The notes below the pieces were generated by a model. The model did not search any database, was not told the DNA's origin, and saw only the letters and a program-made list of their open reading frames with translations. 64,000 nucleotides of DNA from a bacterium A37T11 (GTDB lineage: Bacteria > Bacteroidota > Bacteroidia > Sphingobacteriales > Sphingobacteriaceae), in assembly GCA_900109895.1 (NCBI GenBank), contig FOBR01000023.1, forward strand, positions 33,711 through 97,710, in the 5' to 3' direction. A program made the position numbers and the translations under genes. Below are positions 36,324-45,790 of the stretch, piece by piece (the first letter of the stretch is position 1; the number at the start of each line of letters is the position of its first letter).

Positions 36324-37889
36324 TCATTTAGAAAAAATCTTTGCACTATCCAAATTGTTGCTTTTGGAAATATACTTTCCATGTATATCCAGTAGCGCAG
36401 TGTCCGCGTAGCTAGGTATCTTGAAACCTGTTAACTCCTTTTGTTTGGACAATTCAGACGCCAAGTCTTCTTTTAACGTCAAAATAGAAAGATCACTATA
36501 CACCCCTCGTTCATCTTTTAGCTTAGTAGCTGAAAGATCTTTGTAAAGATTATGCCGCTCATTCGGATCTTTGGTAAGGTCAAATATCTCTGTCCAATCA
36601 TCCTGACCCGGATATAACACAAGTTTAGCGTTTTCAGTCCTTAAGGCTACGATGGTAGGCGTGTTATATTTATTCTCAAAAAAATATTCATACATAAAAG
36701 ATTTCCGCCATGGGGTTGACTTTCCTTCTGCCAATGGCACCCAACTTTTTCCCTGAAAAGTAGCGGGAGCATTCAACCCGGCAAAGTCGAGAAAAGTGGG
36801 AGCAATATCGATATTTAAGACAAACTTGTCCACGACTTTTCCTTTGGGAAGGCGCGCTGGAAATCTGACCAACAATGGCGTACGCATAGACTCTTCATAG
36901 GCAGCCCGTTTATCACCCAGATCATGTTCCCCTAAGAAATAGCCGTTGTCTGTCGAAAAGACCACCACAGTGTTTTCTGATAAGCCAGCATCATCCAACA
37001 AATCCAGAATGCGGCCCACATTTTCATCGACGGCCTTAAGTACCCTAAAATAGTTCCGGATCATCTGATCATATTTTTCGGTCCATGACAAATGATGCTT
37101 ATCCAGCAACGTATTCTCATCGACCCCATCCTTATTATGAACGTTTCTAACCGTTATTTTACCCTTATACGGAGTTTCATCACCTTGACTAACCGGAGGG
37201 ATCAATTTAACTCTTGAATAAGCTGTCTCCAACCTGGCAGGTGGTTGCCATGGGCCGTGCGAAGACTTAAATGCCAAGGCTAGCATAAACGGATGGCCGG
37301 AGTTCCGTTTAATAAATGCCAAAGCTGAATCGGTTGATATATCATCCACCCAACCTTTGGTGTCTACGAGTTTATCGCCATTCAATTGGAAAGGGCAATC
37401 CTGATATCGGCCCTGACCAAAAAAACTAAATGAATAATCAAACCCCGGCCTCGGGCCACGCTGATTGGCCATATGCCATTTACCAACAAACCCAGTAGCA
37501 TAACCAGCCTTTTTTAATTCAGTAGCATATGTAGGATCTGTATTGGTAAACTCGGTATGATTATTTGCAATTCCATTTTGATGATTGTATTGACTCGTCA
37601 GCATAGACGCCCTGCTGGGCGAACATAAAGAACTAACCACAAAAGAATTAGAAAATCTTACGCCCTCACGGCCAATACGATCAATATTGGGCGTTTTAAA
37701 CCATTTAAACCGGGCTTTAGCACCCTGAGCTTCCTGTACAAGCCCCAAGGCATCGAAGCGCTGGTCATCCGTATATAAAAAAATAATATTAGGCTTCTGC
37801 TGGGATGACTGAGCATGAACGTATACCAATGGCCACAAAGAAAGAAAGTTCGTCACAGCCAGCACAGAAAAACTTATCAGATTTTTCAT
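36324..37889 (-). CDS. S1-family sulfatase, secreted
   Basis: Formylglycine sulfatase of 521 residues. The signal peptide ends near YVHAQ (27). YTDDQRFDALG lies at 39-49, and the catalytic C-S-P-S-R starts at Cys89, followed by ASMLTSQYNHQNGIANN. VGKWHMANQRGPRPG lies near 150 and FSTDNGYFLGEHDLGDKR near 318; GEHDLGDKR is typical of sulfatases related to N-acetylglucosamine-6-sulfatase and iduronate sulfatase. It lies 5 bp after the preceding arylsulfatase gene, so the two are co-transcribed. The exact sulfate position it removes is unknown. Confidence 0.92.
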   Translation of the reverse strand: MKNLISFSVLAVTNFLSLWPLVYVHAQSSQQKPNIIFLYTDDQRFDALGLVQEAQGAKARFKWFKTPNIDRIGREGVRFSNSFVVSSLCSPSRASMLTSQYNHQNGIANNHTEFTNTDPTYATELKKAGYATGFVGKWHMANQRGPRPGFDYSFSFFGQGRYQDCPFQLNGDKLVDTKGWVDDISTDSALAFIKRNSGHPFMLALAFKSSHGPWQPPARLETAYSRVKLIPPVSQGDETPYKGKITVRNVHNKDGVDENTLLDKHHLSWTEKYDQMIRNYFRVLKAVDENVGRILDLLDDAGLSENTVVVFSTDNGYFLGEHDLGDKRAAYEESMRTPLLVRFPARLPKGKVVDKFVLNIDIAPTFLDFAGLNAPATFQGKSWVPLAEGKSTPWRKSFMYEYFFENKYNTPTIVALRTENAKLVLYPGQDDWTEIFDLTKDPNERHNLYKDLSATKLKDERGVYSDLSILTLKEDLASELSKQKELTGFKIPSYADTALLDIHGKYISKSNNLDSAKIFSK

Positions 37890-37894
37890 TTTCC

Positions 37895-39733
37895 TTATTT
37901 AATAGGCCCTTGTTTGTCACTACCATTCGGATAATGAATTAACTTTTTGCTGGTATCATAGCGGTCAATTAGCGGGTACAAGTGATTTTGCGTTGCTTGT
38001 TCATCAAACAGTTTTTTCAATTCCTCCAACTTTTCAGGAAATTTAGTTGCCAAATCGATACGTTCATTAAAATCATTATTCAAATTATAAAGCGACCATA
38101 CATCATCATCAAAACTCGTCTTAGAAATATCCTTACCTTTGGAAAATTGTAGATCAAACACATCAGGTTTGTGTGCCGCACTCGCCTTCCACCCATCAAA
38201 ATAAATTGCCCGGGAACCGAATATATAGTAATGCTGAATTTTATGCCTTGATGAAGCCTTCGGATTATTAATCGAATAGGCCAATGAAGTCCCTTGAATG
38301 GAATCTTGCCTAATTCCCCCTATATAATCTGGCTTTTGTATTCCAATTAATTCTAACGTGGTAGGCAAAATATCGATCACATGGCCATATTGATTTCGAA
38401 TACCTCCTTTTTCGCGGATACCTTTTGGAAAATAAACGATCAACGGGTTGTGAGTACCTCCCTCAGCATTTGCGTCCTGTTTCCATTCCTTAAAAGGAGT
38501 GTTGGCTGCCTGAGCCCAACCAAACGGATAATTAGTCCGTGCGCCTGGGGTTCCAATAGAATCAATTAGTGCTATATTCTTTTCCAAATACTCCGCCTCT
38601 GATTCATTCTGTGGATTCATGCGCGGTTTGATCACACCATCCAACGTACCCTCCTTGCTTGCCCCATTGTCGCCAATGATAACATATACCAGTGTATTTT
38701 CTTCCAGATTATGCTCTCTCAAGTAATTAATAATTCTGCCTATTTGATAATCAGTATATGTCAAATAACCCGCATACACTTCAAAAAAACGGGAAAACAA
38801 CTTTTTCTCTTCTGAAGATAATGTTTCCCAAGCCTTGACATGGCTATTTCTTTCTGGCAACTTTGCATCAGCCGGCACCACCCCTAATTTTTTTTGATTA
38901 GCCAGCACCTTTTCGCGATAAACGTCCCACCCTTCATCAAACTTAGACTTATAAAGGTCGCTCCAATATTTATCTACCTGATGGGGAGCATGCGTGGCTC
39001 CTGGGGCATAATACAAGAAAAAAGGCTTATCAGGTGCCACTTTTTTCTGTCTGTCTATATAAAAAATAGCTTTATCTGTTATTTGCTCATTCAAATGCCT
39101 TCCATCGGGCTCAATGTGCGCATAATCTTCCACCAGGTCAGGTTTATATTGATCAGTGGCGGAACCTAAAAATCCATAAAAATGTTCAAATCCTTTTCCA
39201 CCAGGCCAACGGTCAAATGGTCCGGCGTCCGTAGCATCCTCGTCTGGAGTCAATCCATATTTTCCCACAGCAAACGTATTATAGCCCTGTGTTTTTAATA
39301 TCTCGGCAAGTGTACCTGCCGAAGCAGGAATACGACCATCCCAACCAGGAAAACCTGCAGAACTCCCGATATGCGAAAAGCCGCCTACGTGAACAAAATG
39401 ACTATTCCTACCGGTCAATAAAGCCGCACGAGTCGGAGCACAAATAGCCGTTGTATGAAAATTAGTATATCGCAAACCATTATTAGCAAGCCGGTCTAGT
39501 GTAGGCGTATTAATCAGCCCCCCAAACGTGCTTGATGCCCCAAACCCTACATCATCTAAAATAATAAGAACTACATTTGGAGCGCCCGCGGGTGCTTTTA
39601 TCACAGGGGCCCACCATTCTTTAGAATCTTGCAAAGTTTTTCCTATTTTCCCACCATAGGGAGGCTCTTTCACTTGGGCATGGAGGGAGAATGCGATCCC
39701 AAAAAAAACATTTAAAATGAATACCTTTTTCAT
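37895..39733 (-). CDS. Arylsulfatase (S1 family, about 610-residue type)
   Basis: Secreted formylglycine sulfatase of 612 residues. The signal peptide ends near SLHAQ (20). LDDVGFGASSTFGG lies at 59-72, the catalytic C-A-P-T-R starts at Cys98, GKYGLTPDED is near 160 and VIIGDNGASKEG near 350. It is clearly paralogous to the two arylsulfatases at 54958-58656: all share APNV..LDD.GFG, LRYTNFHTT and GDNGASKEG. In this group GKYGLTPDE replaces the more common GKWH. It lies between the DUF4350-like gene (52 bp gap) and a second sulfatase. Confidence 0.93.
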   Translation of the reverse strand: MKKVFILNVFFGIAFSLHAQVKEPPYGGKIGKTLQDSKEWWAPVIKAPAGAPNVVLIILDDVGFGASSTFGGLINTPTLDRLANNGLRYTNFHTTAICAPTRAALLTGRNSHFVHVGGFSHIGSSAGFPGWDGRIPASAGTLAEILKTQGYNTFAVGKYGLTPDEDATDAGPFDRWPGGKGFEHFYGFLGSATDQYKPDLVEDYAHIEPDGRHLNEQITDKAIFYIDRQKKVAPDKPFFLYYAPGATHAPHQVDKYWSDLYKSKFDEGWDVYREKVLANQKKLGVVPADAKLPERNSHVKAWETLSSEEKKLFSRFFEVYAGYLTYTDYQIGRIINYLREHNLEENTLVYVIIGDNGASKEGTLDGVIKPRMNPQNESEAEYLEKNIALIDSIGTPGARTNYPFGWAQAANTPFKEWKQDANAEGGTHNPLIVYFPKGIREKGGIRNQYGHVIDILPTTLELIGIQKPDYIGGIRQDSIQGTSLAYSINNPKASSRHKIQHYYIFGSRAIYFDGWKASAAHKPDVFDLQFSKGKDISKTSFDDDVWSLYNLNNDFNERIDLATKFPEKLEELKKLFDEQATQNHLYPLIDRYDTSKKLIHYPNGSDKQGPIK

Positions 39734-39785
39734 AACTTAACATCCAAAATAAAACCTATAAAAACACCTATTACCCTAAAAAAAA

Positions 39786-40715
39786 TTATTTTAAATGATT
39801 GAGCCAGTGAATTACGTTCAGCAGAAACTGAACATTCTCCGTTGCCAATGGATGATTCACCCCCATTGGGCGTTTTTCCTTTCCAGAAACCTGAGCAGAA
39901 AACAACGCTGCCTCTCCGAAAACAGCCACCCTACCTTTCCCAGATTGTAAAATTGCCGCTTGAGATAAACCACCGACATTAACTTTTTTTGTATCATTAT
40001 GAAATTTCCAAGCCGTATCAGGAAGCAAAACTTCAAAGCCATCACGTAGTTTGAGCAGAGAAATAGCCTTTTTCGGAATATTAAAAGCCTGTCCACCAAA
40101 AGTAGCCACATGATTTACCCTATCTGCAGGCGTCGATCCTTGCACGGCAATATGTGTAGCAAGAGTTTGGTCTTTAACACTAAAAATATCCGGGCCTCCT
40201 TTACCCAAAGATCGTTTAACCGAGTCAATAGCAAACCCGTTAAAAAATTTAAATCCAAAGGCCTGTCCCAAATCAGATGCAGCGCCCGGAAAAGGCATAT
40301 GATCGGCTATTAATAAAAGCGACCCCCCATCACTAACCCACTTTTTTAAAACCGAAATTTCATCTGCACTAAAAGCTGAGGGGGTTGGCAAAGACCAATC
40401 ATTTTCATTTCTGGCACTTAAAGCATTTGCTATAACCAAAATAGAAACACCCTTTAACCCCTCTACTGAAAACTTGCCGGGGTACCCACTCACTTGAAAC
40501 CCATCTGCCTTTAATATAGTAGAAAAGATTTTGTAACGTCCGTCCATCGTATGAAAATTATGGTGTCCTTCATCAATCAATACTTTAGGACCTTGACCTA
40601 ATTCATAACGAGCCCTCTTAATTTTAATCTGATAGCTCGTGTCCTGAACTTGTTGTGCTTTCAAAGTAGCTGAAACCGAAAAGCACACGCATAGAAAAAA
40701 AATAGTAGTTTTCAT
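39786..40715 (-). CDS. Secreted DUF4350/GATase1-like protein
   Basis: A 309-residue exported protein (signal peptide about 1-20, ending TLKAQ). The body resembles the DUF4350/class-I-glutamine-amidotransferase-like flavodoxin fold: VLIDEGHHNFH (46-56), GVSILVIANALS (about 90), LKKWVSDGGSLLLIADHMPFPGAA (about 125) and GRVAVFGEAALFSAQ near the C-terminus. No catalytic Cys of amidotransferases is visible, so it may bind rather than cleave its ligand. It sits directly after susD (27 bp) and before three sulfatases, so it belongs to that locus. Function unknown. Confidence 0.72.
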   Translation of the reverse strand: MKTTIFFLCVCFSVSATLKAQQVQDTSYQIKIKRARYELGQGPKVLIDEGHHNFHTMDGRYKIFSTILKADGFQVSGYPGKFSVEGLKGVSILVIANALSARNENDWSLPTPSAFSADEISVLKKWVSDGGSLLLIADHMPFPGAASDLGQAFGFKFFNGFAIDSVKRSLGKGGPDIFSVKDQTLATHIAVQGSTPADRVNHVATFGGQAFNIPKKAISLLKLRDGFEVLLPDTAWKFHNDTKKVNVGGLSQAAILQSGKGRVAVFGEAALFSAQVSGKEKRPMGVNHPLATENVQFLLNVIHWLNHLK

Positions 40716-40742
40716 ATTTTATTTATTATACTTTAAAGCTGA

Positions 40743-42305
40743 TCACCAACCTGGATTTTGAGTAAGCAATGCATTATTATCTAATTCCGTTTGAGGAATA
40801 GGGTATAAATAATGCTTGTCTTTCACGTTCGTTTTGCCTACCTTTTGTAAACTAGTTAACAAAATACCATGACCATTTGCATCTTTCTCACGTATCAGGT
40901 CAAACCATCTTTGATACTCATAGGAAAGTTCCAGTCTACGCTCCAAGTAAACAGAATCCCTAAAAGCGTCCTTAGAAAGTCCTGCTGTTAAATTGGATAA
41001 ACCCGCCCGATTTCTCACCTTATTAATAGAACGATAAGCCTTTTCAGTCGGTCCATTTACTTCATTTTCTGCTTCTGCATGAATCAGTAAAACTTCAGCA
41101 TACCGAAGGATAGTCACATTGGCTTCAGAATTGCCCGTAACAGACGTATTATCCGGATCCCACCATTTATGCCAGAAAGGAGTGGAATCTTGCGCAACTA
41201 CTGGATTTGAAATTGCCAATCCATATTGTTTCCCATTTGAAGGGCTTGTGAAGTTTGTCACAAAGGTTACATCCCGTCGTTTATCAGAAACTTTATAAAT
41301 TTTATAAATATTATAAAATTTATCTTGCCCTTCCGTATAAAACCGTACCATATGTGCGTAATTACCAGATAAACCTGGAATTGACGAATAAATCGCTCTT
41401 GGATTTTCACTATTACCCTGACCCGATACCGCATTCATTTGAGCAGAAAAAATATGCTCTACACCGTTTTTATAAGCCGGCAAAAACACATGTGAGTAAT
41501 CGTCAAACAAATCATAACTATAATTTCCAGAACCCCCGTCTGTAGGAGACAATACTTCTTCAGCCTTCTCCAAGGCCTTTTGATAATTTGCAATTAATTT
41601 GAGAGGTAAAGAAGCCTCCGTTAAATACACCTTTGCCAATAGAGCCTTTGCTGCACCAGCAGTTGCCCTACCTTCATCCGGAGAACTGTAAGAATCGGGC
41701 AATACATCCACGGCTTCAGTTAAATCTTTCTCTATCTGCGCATAAATTTCTTCAGACGTATTTCTAGGCACAGCATAATCAGATGCAGACACATAATTTT
41801 GATATTCAATAATCAATGGAACGCCTCCATACAATCTTACCAAATTAAAATAGAAAAGAGCCCGAAGGAACTTGGCTTCCCCTAAAATCCTATTCTTGGT
41901 AGCCTCATTAGTGAATGTTATATCCGGAACTTTCGCAAGAACAACATTCGCCTTACGAATAGCCGCATAATGTTGTTGCCACAATTCATACACCCTTAAA
42001 TTACTCGAAGAATGAGACAATACGGACAAAGATCTCACGTCGGCATTCGTAGCGCCAGGCCCTGGATCCTCATCATCACCCGCCATGTTCATTCCCGTAT
42101 TGAACAAGGTATTGTATGGCGATTGTACCTTATTCGTATTCAAATGAAAATATACAGCATTAATAGCCGTAATTGCATCCGACTCAGTATTATAATACTG
42201 TTCCTCAGAAACTACTGAGGACGGATTTTCTTCTAAAAAATCTCCGCAGGAGTTCATTAACACCGTAAAAAATATGCCTGCAAGTATTGTTAAAATCTTT
42301 TTCAT
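40743..42305 (-). CDS. SusD/RagB-family outer-membrane lipoprotein
   Basis: Surface ligand-binding partner of the SusC at 42330-45455, 520 residues from the ATG at 42305. The lipobox Cys is residue 20 (LMNSC), followed by GDFLEENP. An ATG 8 codons upstream lies almost on the susC stop and would delay the signal. Family features include AKFLRALFYFNLVRLYGGVPL near residue 125 and the C-terminal RRLELSYEYQRWFDLIRE, ending in TQNPGW. It lies 24 bp after susC. Sulfatases downstream suggest a sulfated ligand. Confidence 0.93.
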   Translation of the reverse strand: MKKILTILAGIFFTVLMNSCGDFLEENPSSVVSEEQYYNTESDAITAINAVYFHLNTNKVQSPYNTLFNTGMNMAGDDEDPGPGATNADVRSLSVLSHSSSNLRVYELWQQHYAAIRKANVVLAKVPDITFTNEATKNRILGEAKFLRALFYFNLVRLYGGVPLIIEYQNYVSASDYAVPRNTSEEIYAQIEKDLTEAVDVLPDSYSSPDEGRATAGAAKALLAKVYLTEASLPLKLIANYQKALEKAEEVLSPTDGGSGNYSYDLFDDYSHVFLPAYKNGVEHIFSAQMNAVSGQGNSENPRAIYSSIPGLSGNYAHMVRFYTEGQDKFYNIYKIYKVSDKRRDVTFVTNFTSPSNGKQYGLAISNPVVAQDSTPFWHKWWDPDNTSVTGNSEANVTILRYAEVLLIHAEAENEVNGPTEKAYRSINKVRNRAGLSNLTAGLSKDAFRDSVYLERRLELSYEYQRWFDLIREKDANGHGILLTSLQKVGKTNVKDKHYLYPIPQTELDNNALLTQNPGW

Positions 42306-42329
42306 AACCTTCAATCTTTTCTCCCGCAA

Positions 42330-45300
42330 TTAAAATGTAACTAATAATCCCAGCTGATAGGATTTATTATTTGGATACACTGCATCATCTACTCCCCGAT
42401 TGATTAACGACTGTCCGCTAGAACTTACCTCCGGATCAAAACCAGTATAATGAGTCCATGTGAAAAGATTTTGCGCGGATAAATAAATTTTTATGGCTTG
42501 TATACCGGCTTTAGAGCGGACGGATTTGGGGATCGAATACCCAAAAGTCAAATTCTTAAGACGATAATAGGTTGCATCTTCAATAAAACGGTCAGATATC
42601 GTAATCGCCGGATCCTGATATGCCGCTTTTACATCCGTATTCGTATGATCAGTTGTCCAACGATCCAATAATACAGCTGAACCATTCGTATAGCCAGTTC
42701 CCAACTCTAATGCAGCACGGTTGGTATTATACAGTTTGCCACCAACGGAAGCCTGAAAAAACACAGAAAGATCAAAGCCATTATAGCTAAATGAATTGGT
42801 TATACCACCAGAAAATTTCAATTTATTGTCAATCACAATGCGATCACCCGCTTGTGTAATGATACCATCATCATTAATATCTTTATATTGTTGACCACCT
42901 GGACTTGAATTGGCCTGAGGGGTCAAAGGAGTTGTTCCCTCCTGGATAATCCCGTCTGTTTGAAAAACAATAAATGAACCCAACGGATGCCCTACTTTAG
43001 CAATTGATGGCGCGGAACTTGAAGGAATATATTGCTGTACGCCGTCACCCAAACTAAGAATTTTGTTACTATTCTTGGAAAAAACTAAGATGGTATTCCA
43101 TTTAAAATTCCCCACTAAATTTTGAGAATTAATGCCAATATCAACCCCTTTATTAGAAACAGCACCAATATTCTGATAAGTGGTTGCACCTTGTCCATTA
43201 TAGATATCTGATAAACCAGAACTCCCTGGGACGGTACGTGTAAGTAATAAATCGGTGGTTTTTTTATAGTAATAATCAACAGCAATACTTAAACGTTCAT
43301 TAAACAAACCAATATCCAATCCGGCATCCGCCTGAAACGTCTTTTCCCAGCTCAGGTCTTTATTAGAAACGGTGCTAGGAGCAAAACCCGACACTACTGA
43401 ACCAGAAAAACTATACGGATAACTGGTCAATTGCGCTAAAGATTGATAGGAAGGTATCGATTGATTACCTGTAGATCCAGCACTTAACCGAAGTTTTAAC
43501 GTACTGATATTCTTAAAATCTTTAAAAAAAGATTCTTTACTGATGTTCCATCCGAATGCTGCGGAAGGGAATTTACCCCATTTATTGCCTGCGCCAAACT
43601 TTGAAGAACCATCAGCTCTCAAGGTTGCAGTAAAAAGATATCGGTCATCATACACATAATTTATCCGTCCTAAATATGAAGCAAGGGACCAATCTTCCGA
43701 ATCTGATGAAGGATTCCGACTAGTAGTCCCACTACCTAAATCATTATACGTTAAATTGTCTGAAGAAAATCCAGCTGCCTCTGCAATGGTACTCTCCGTT
43801 TTTGATTGTTGAGCAGTAAATCCAATTACAGCATTGAATCTACCTTTTTCACCAATTTGCTTATCATAACTAATCGTATTTTCATTAAGCCAATTAGTCG
43901 TATTTACTGATCCTACAATGGCATCTCCACTAAGTGCTCTACCTTCGTAGGTAGAAATAGGAAGATATCGGTTTTGTTTATTATCGACAATATCAGTACC
44001 TACCAGTATTTTTGCCTTCAGACCCTTGATAATGGTATATTCAGCGGTAACATTACCCAGAAAACGGTTAGTCGTAGTTTCATTTATCTGGTTATATAAA
44101 CTATTAATGGGATTGGCATACGCCGACTCAAACGGACTATTTATTACATAACTACCATCATCCTGATAAATGGGCAAAGAAGGAGGTGTCAATATGAGCG
44201 CTGAAACAATGGACGCTGGAGCTACGTTAGCCTTGGTACGGCTTGCATTGAGCGTTGCCCCAATTTTAAGCCGCTCATTATAGTTATGATCCACATGAAT
44301 ACGACCCGTATACCGATTAAAATCAGTATTTCTAATCACTCCATCCTGTTTTAAATAATTTCCGGAAATACTTAGACTGGTCCGGTCTGATCCTGATAAA
44401 ATGCTTATACTATGACTTTGTTGTGGAGCGGCATGAAAGGCGGCAGCCTGCCAATCAGTACCTTCACCCAATGTATCCAACGTATATCCAGAGACAGAAG
44501 GGAGTGTAGGCGTTTTTCCCGAATTGTAAGCTGCATCTTTTCTAAGATCCCACCATTCGCGTGCATTTAACAGTGGAAGCGTACGAATAACATCCTGCAA
44601 TCCATAATAGCCATCGTATTGAATAGAAGAATGGCCTTTAGTACCCGATTTAGTAGTAATAATCACTACACCATTGGCCCCTCTTGAGCCATAGATCGCA
44701 GTTGCCGATGCATCCTTTAATACATCTATTGACTCAATATCAGCAGTATTTAATGTGGATAATGGATTTATTTTAGAACCACTTGTTACTCCTGCATTGG
44801 TCACAGCATAATCATTATTGATCGGAAAACCATCTATCACATACAAAGGATCGCTCCCCGCAGTGATGGAATTACTTCCCCTAATTTGCACACTAACACC
44901 ACCACCTGGTTGTCCTGAAGTTTGGGTAACCGTTGCTCCAGCAATACTACCTTGTAATAAACGTTCTACAGATACTACCGGTTGAGATTTAACTACTGCC
45001 GGTACAGAGGAAATAGATCCGGTCAAATCCTTTCTTTTTTGGCTTCCATATCCAATTACGACCACATCTTCTAACAAGCTAGCATCGGGAGATAATTTTA
45101 TGGTAACAGGGCTTCCGGCAGCTACACACTTGGAAGTTTTATAACCAACATAGGTAATTATCAAGGTATAAGGAAATTTTTGTCCAGTTACGAACACAAA
45201 ATCACCGCTGGCATCCGATTTAACACTATGAGTTACCCCTTCAAGCTGTATGGTTGCACCTACAAGCGGTTCACCTGTATTACTATCAACAACCTTACCA

Positions 45301-45455
45301 ATAAGTTTAGAATTTATCAAAGGCTTTGTTACTTGAGATACAGCTACATATGGACATAAAAAAGAAATTAAAACCGCATAAATAAAAAGTTGCCTTTTAT
45401 AATTAGCAACATAAAAAAAAGTAAGAAAAGGAATTCGCATACTAATAAATTTCAT
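42330..45455 (-). CDS. SusC/RagA-family TonB-dependent transporter without STN domain
   Basis: Outer-membrane importer of 1041 residues. Signal segment about 20-40 (AVLISFLCPYVAVSQ), CarboxypepD_reg-like repeat (52-125), DVVVIGYGSQKR plug entry (about 131), plug with DVLKDASATAIYGSRGANG, then the barrel. Unlike the two FecR-linked SusC proteins in this window, there is no STN domain, and no anti-sigma gene lies nearby. Its N-terminal QVTKPLINSKLIGKV closely resembles those of the SusC proteins at 50257 and 60186, so the three form a paralogous set. It heads the locus with susD, DUF4350-like and four sulfatase genes. Confidence 0.94.
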   Translation of the reverse strand: MKFISMRIPFLTFFYVANYKRQLFIYAVLISFLCPYVAVSQVTKPLINSKLIGKVVDSNTGEPLVGATIQLEGVTHSVKSDASGDFVFVTGQKFPYTLIITYVGYKTSKCVAAGSPVTIKLSPDASLLEDVVVIGYGSQKRKDLTGSISSVPAVVKSQPVVSVERLLQGSIAGATVTQTSGQPGGGVSVQIRGSNSITAGSDPLYVIDGFPINNDYAVTNAGVTSGSKINPLSTLNTADIESIDVLKDASATAIYGSRGANGVVIITTKSGTKGHSSIQYDGYYGLQDVIRTLPLLNAREWWDLRKDAAYNSGKTPTLPSVSGYTLDTLGEGTDWQAAAFHAAPQQSHSISILSGSDRTSLSISGNYLKQDGVIRNTDFNRYTGRIHVDHNYNERLKIGATLNASRTKANVAPASIVSALILTPPSLPIYQDDGSYVINSPFESAYANPINSLYNQINETTTNRFLGNVTAEYTIIKGLKAKILVGTDIVDNKQNRYLPISTYEGRALSGDAIVGSVNTTNWLNENTISYDKQIGEKGRFNAVIGFTAQQSKTESTIAEAAGFSSDNLTYNDLGSGTTSRNPSSDSEDWSLASYLGRINYVYDDRYLFTATLRADGSSKFGAGNKWGKFPSAAFGWNISKESFFKDFKNISTLKLRLSAGSTGNQSIPSYQSLAQLTSYPYSFSGSVVSGFAPSTVSNKDLSWEKTFQADAGLDIGLFNERLSIAVDYYYKKTTDLLLTRTVPGSSGLSDIYNGQGATTYQNIGAVSNKGVDIGINSQNLVGNFKWNTILVFSKNSNKILSLGDGVQQYIPSSSAPSIAKVGHPLGSFIVFQTDGIIQEGTTPLTPQANSSPGGQQYKDINDDGIITQAGDRIVIDNKLKFSGGITNSFSYNGFDLSVFFQASVGGKLYNTNRAALELGTGYTNGSAVLLDRWTTDHTNTDVKAAYQDPAITISDRFIEDATYYRLKNLTFGYSIPKSVRSKAGIQAIKIYLSAQNLFTWTHYTGFDPEVSSSGQSLINRGVDDAVYPNNKSYQLGLLVTF

Positions 45456-45537
45456 AGCTAGTATACTGCAATACCAGTTTACTAACCTGTTAAAAAAATA
45501 ATTTTTCTGGAAAATAGAATACTAATAAGAATCTAGT

Positions 45538-45550
45538 GTCAACAACAACA
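45538..45550 (-). promoter_or_regulatory. GTTGTTGTTGAC-like motif upstream of susC
   Basis: On the coding strand TGTTGTTGTTGAC lies about 85-95 bp before the susC ATG. Similar TTG runs precede the susC genes at 53427 and 63326. It may be a regulator site or a structured leader part. Confidence 0.35.
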
Positions 45551-45633
45551 GAGGTATGACATCCAACTTTTTGAAACCATTTTAAAAGATAGCACCGGGC
45601 TGATTAAAAGAAAGCGATTCTTCATGATGTTGA

Positions 45634-45674
45634 TTACCTATTTATTTAATAGTTATTATAGACATTACAAAGTA
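45634..45674 (-). promoter_or_regulatory. Shared susC upstream block (copy 1)
   Basis: Coding strand: TACTTTG, about 27 bp including ACTATTAAA, then ATAGGTAA, located about 179-219 bp before susC. The same order and spacing is found upstream of the other two STN-less susC genes. TACTTTG is near the -7 consensus TAnnTTTG, so this may be the promoter with a leader of about 200 nt. Confidence 0.5.
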
Positions 45675-45790
45675 ACAGAAAAATTATAAAGCCCTATAGT
45701 CATTTTAAATTCCTTTATATGAATAATTTCTTCCTATATTAAGTAATCCAATTCATAAAATCATTTTTTCATTATGAATACCACCCCATA

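Larger units (their letters stand above)
45456..45790. other. 335-bp susC leader/intergenic region
   Basis: AT-rich region between the sulfatase stop at 45791 and the susC start. It holds a shared upstream block (45634-45674), a TTG repeat (45538-45550) and, close to the sulfatase stop, an 8-bp inverted repeat ATTCATAA / TTATGAAT (45751-45779) that could be a weak terminator. No gene was seen. Confidence 0.6.

Noticed and set aside
45538..45550. TTG repeats as part of a CRISPR or tandem-repeat array
   Set aside because: Only one short trinucleotide run per leader, with no spacers or repeat units.
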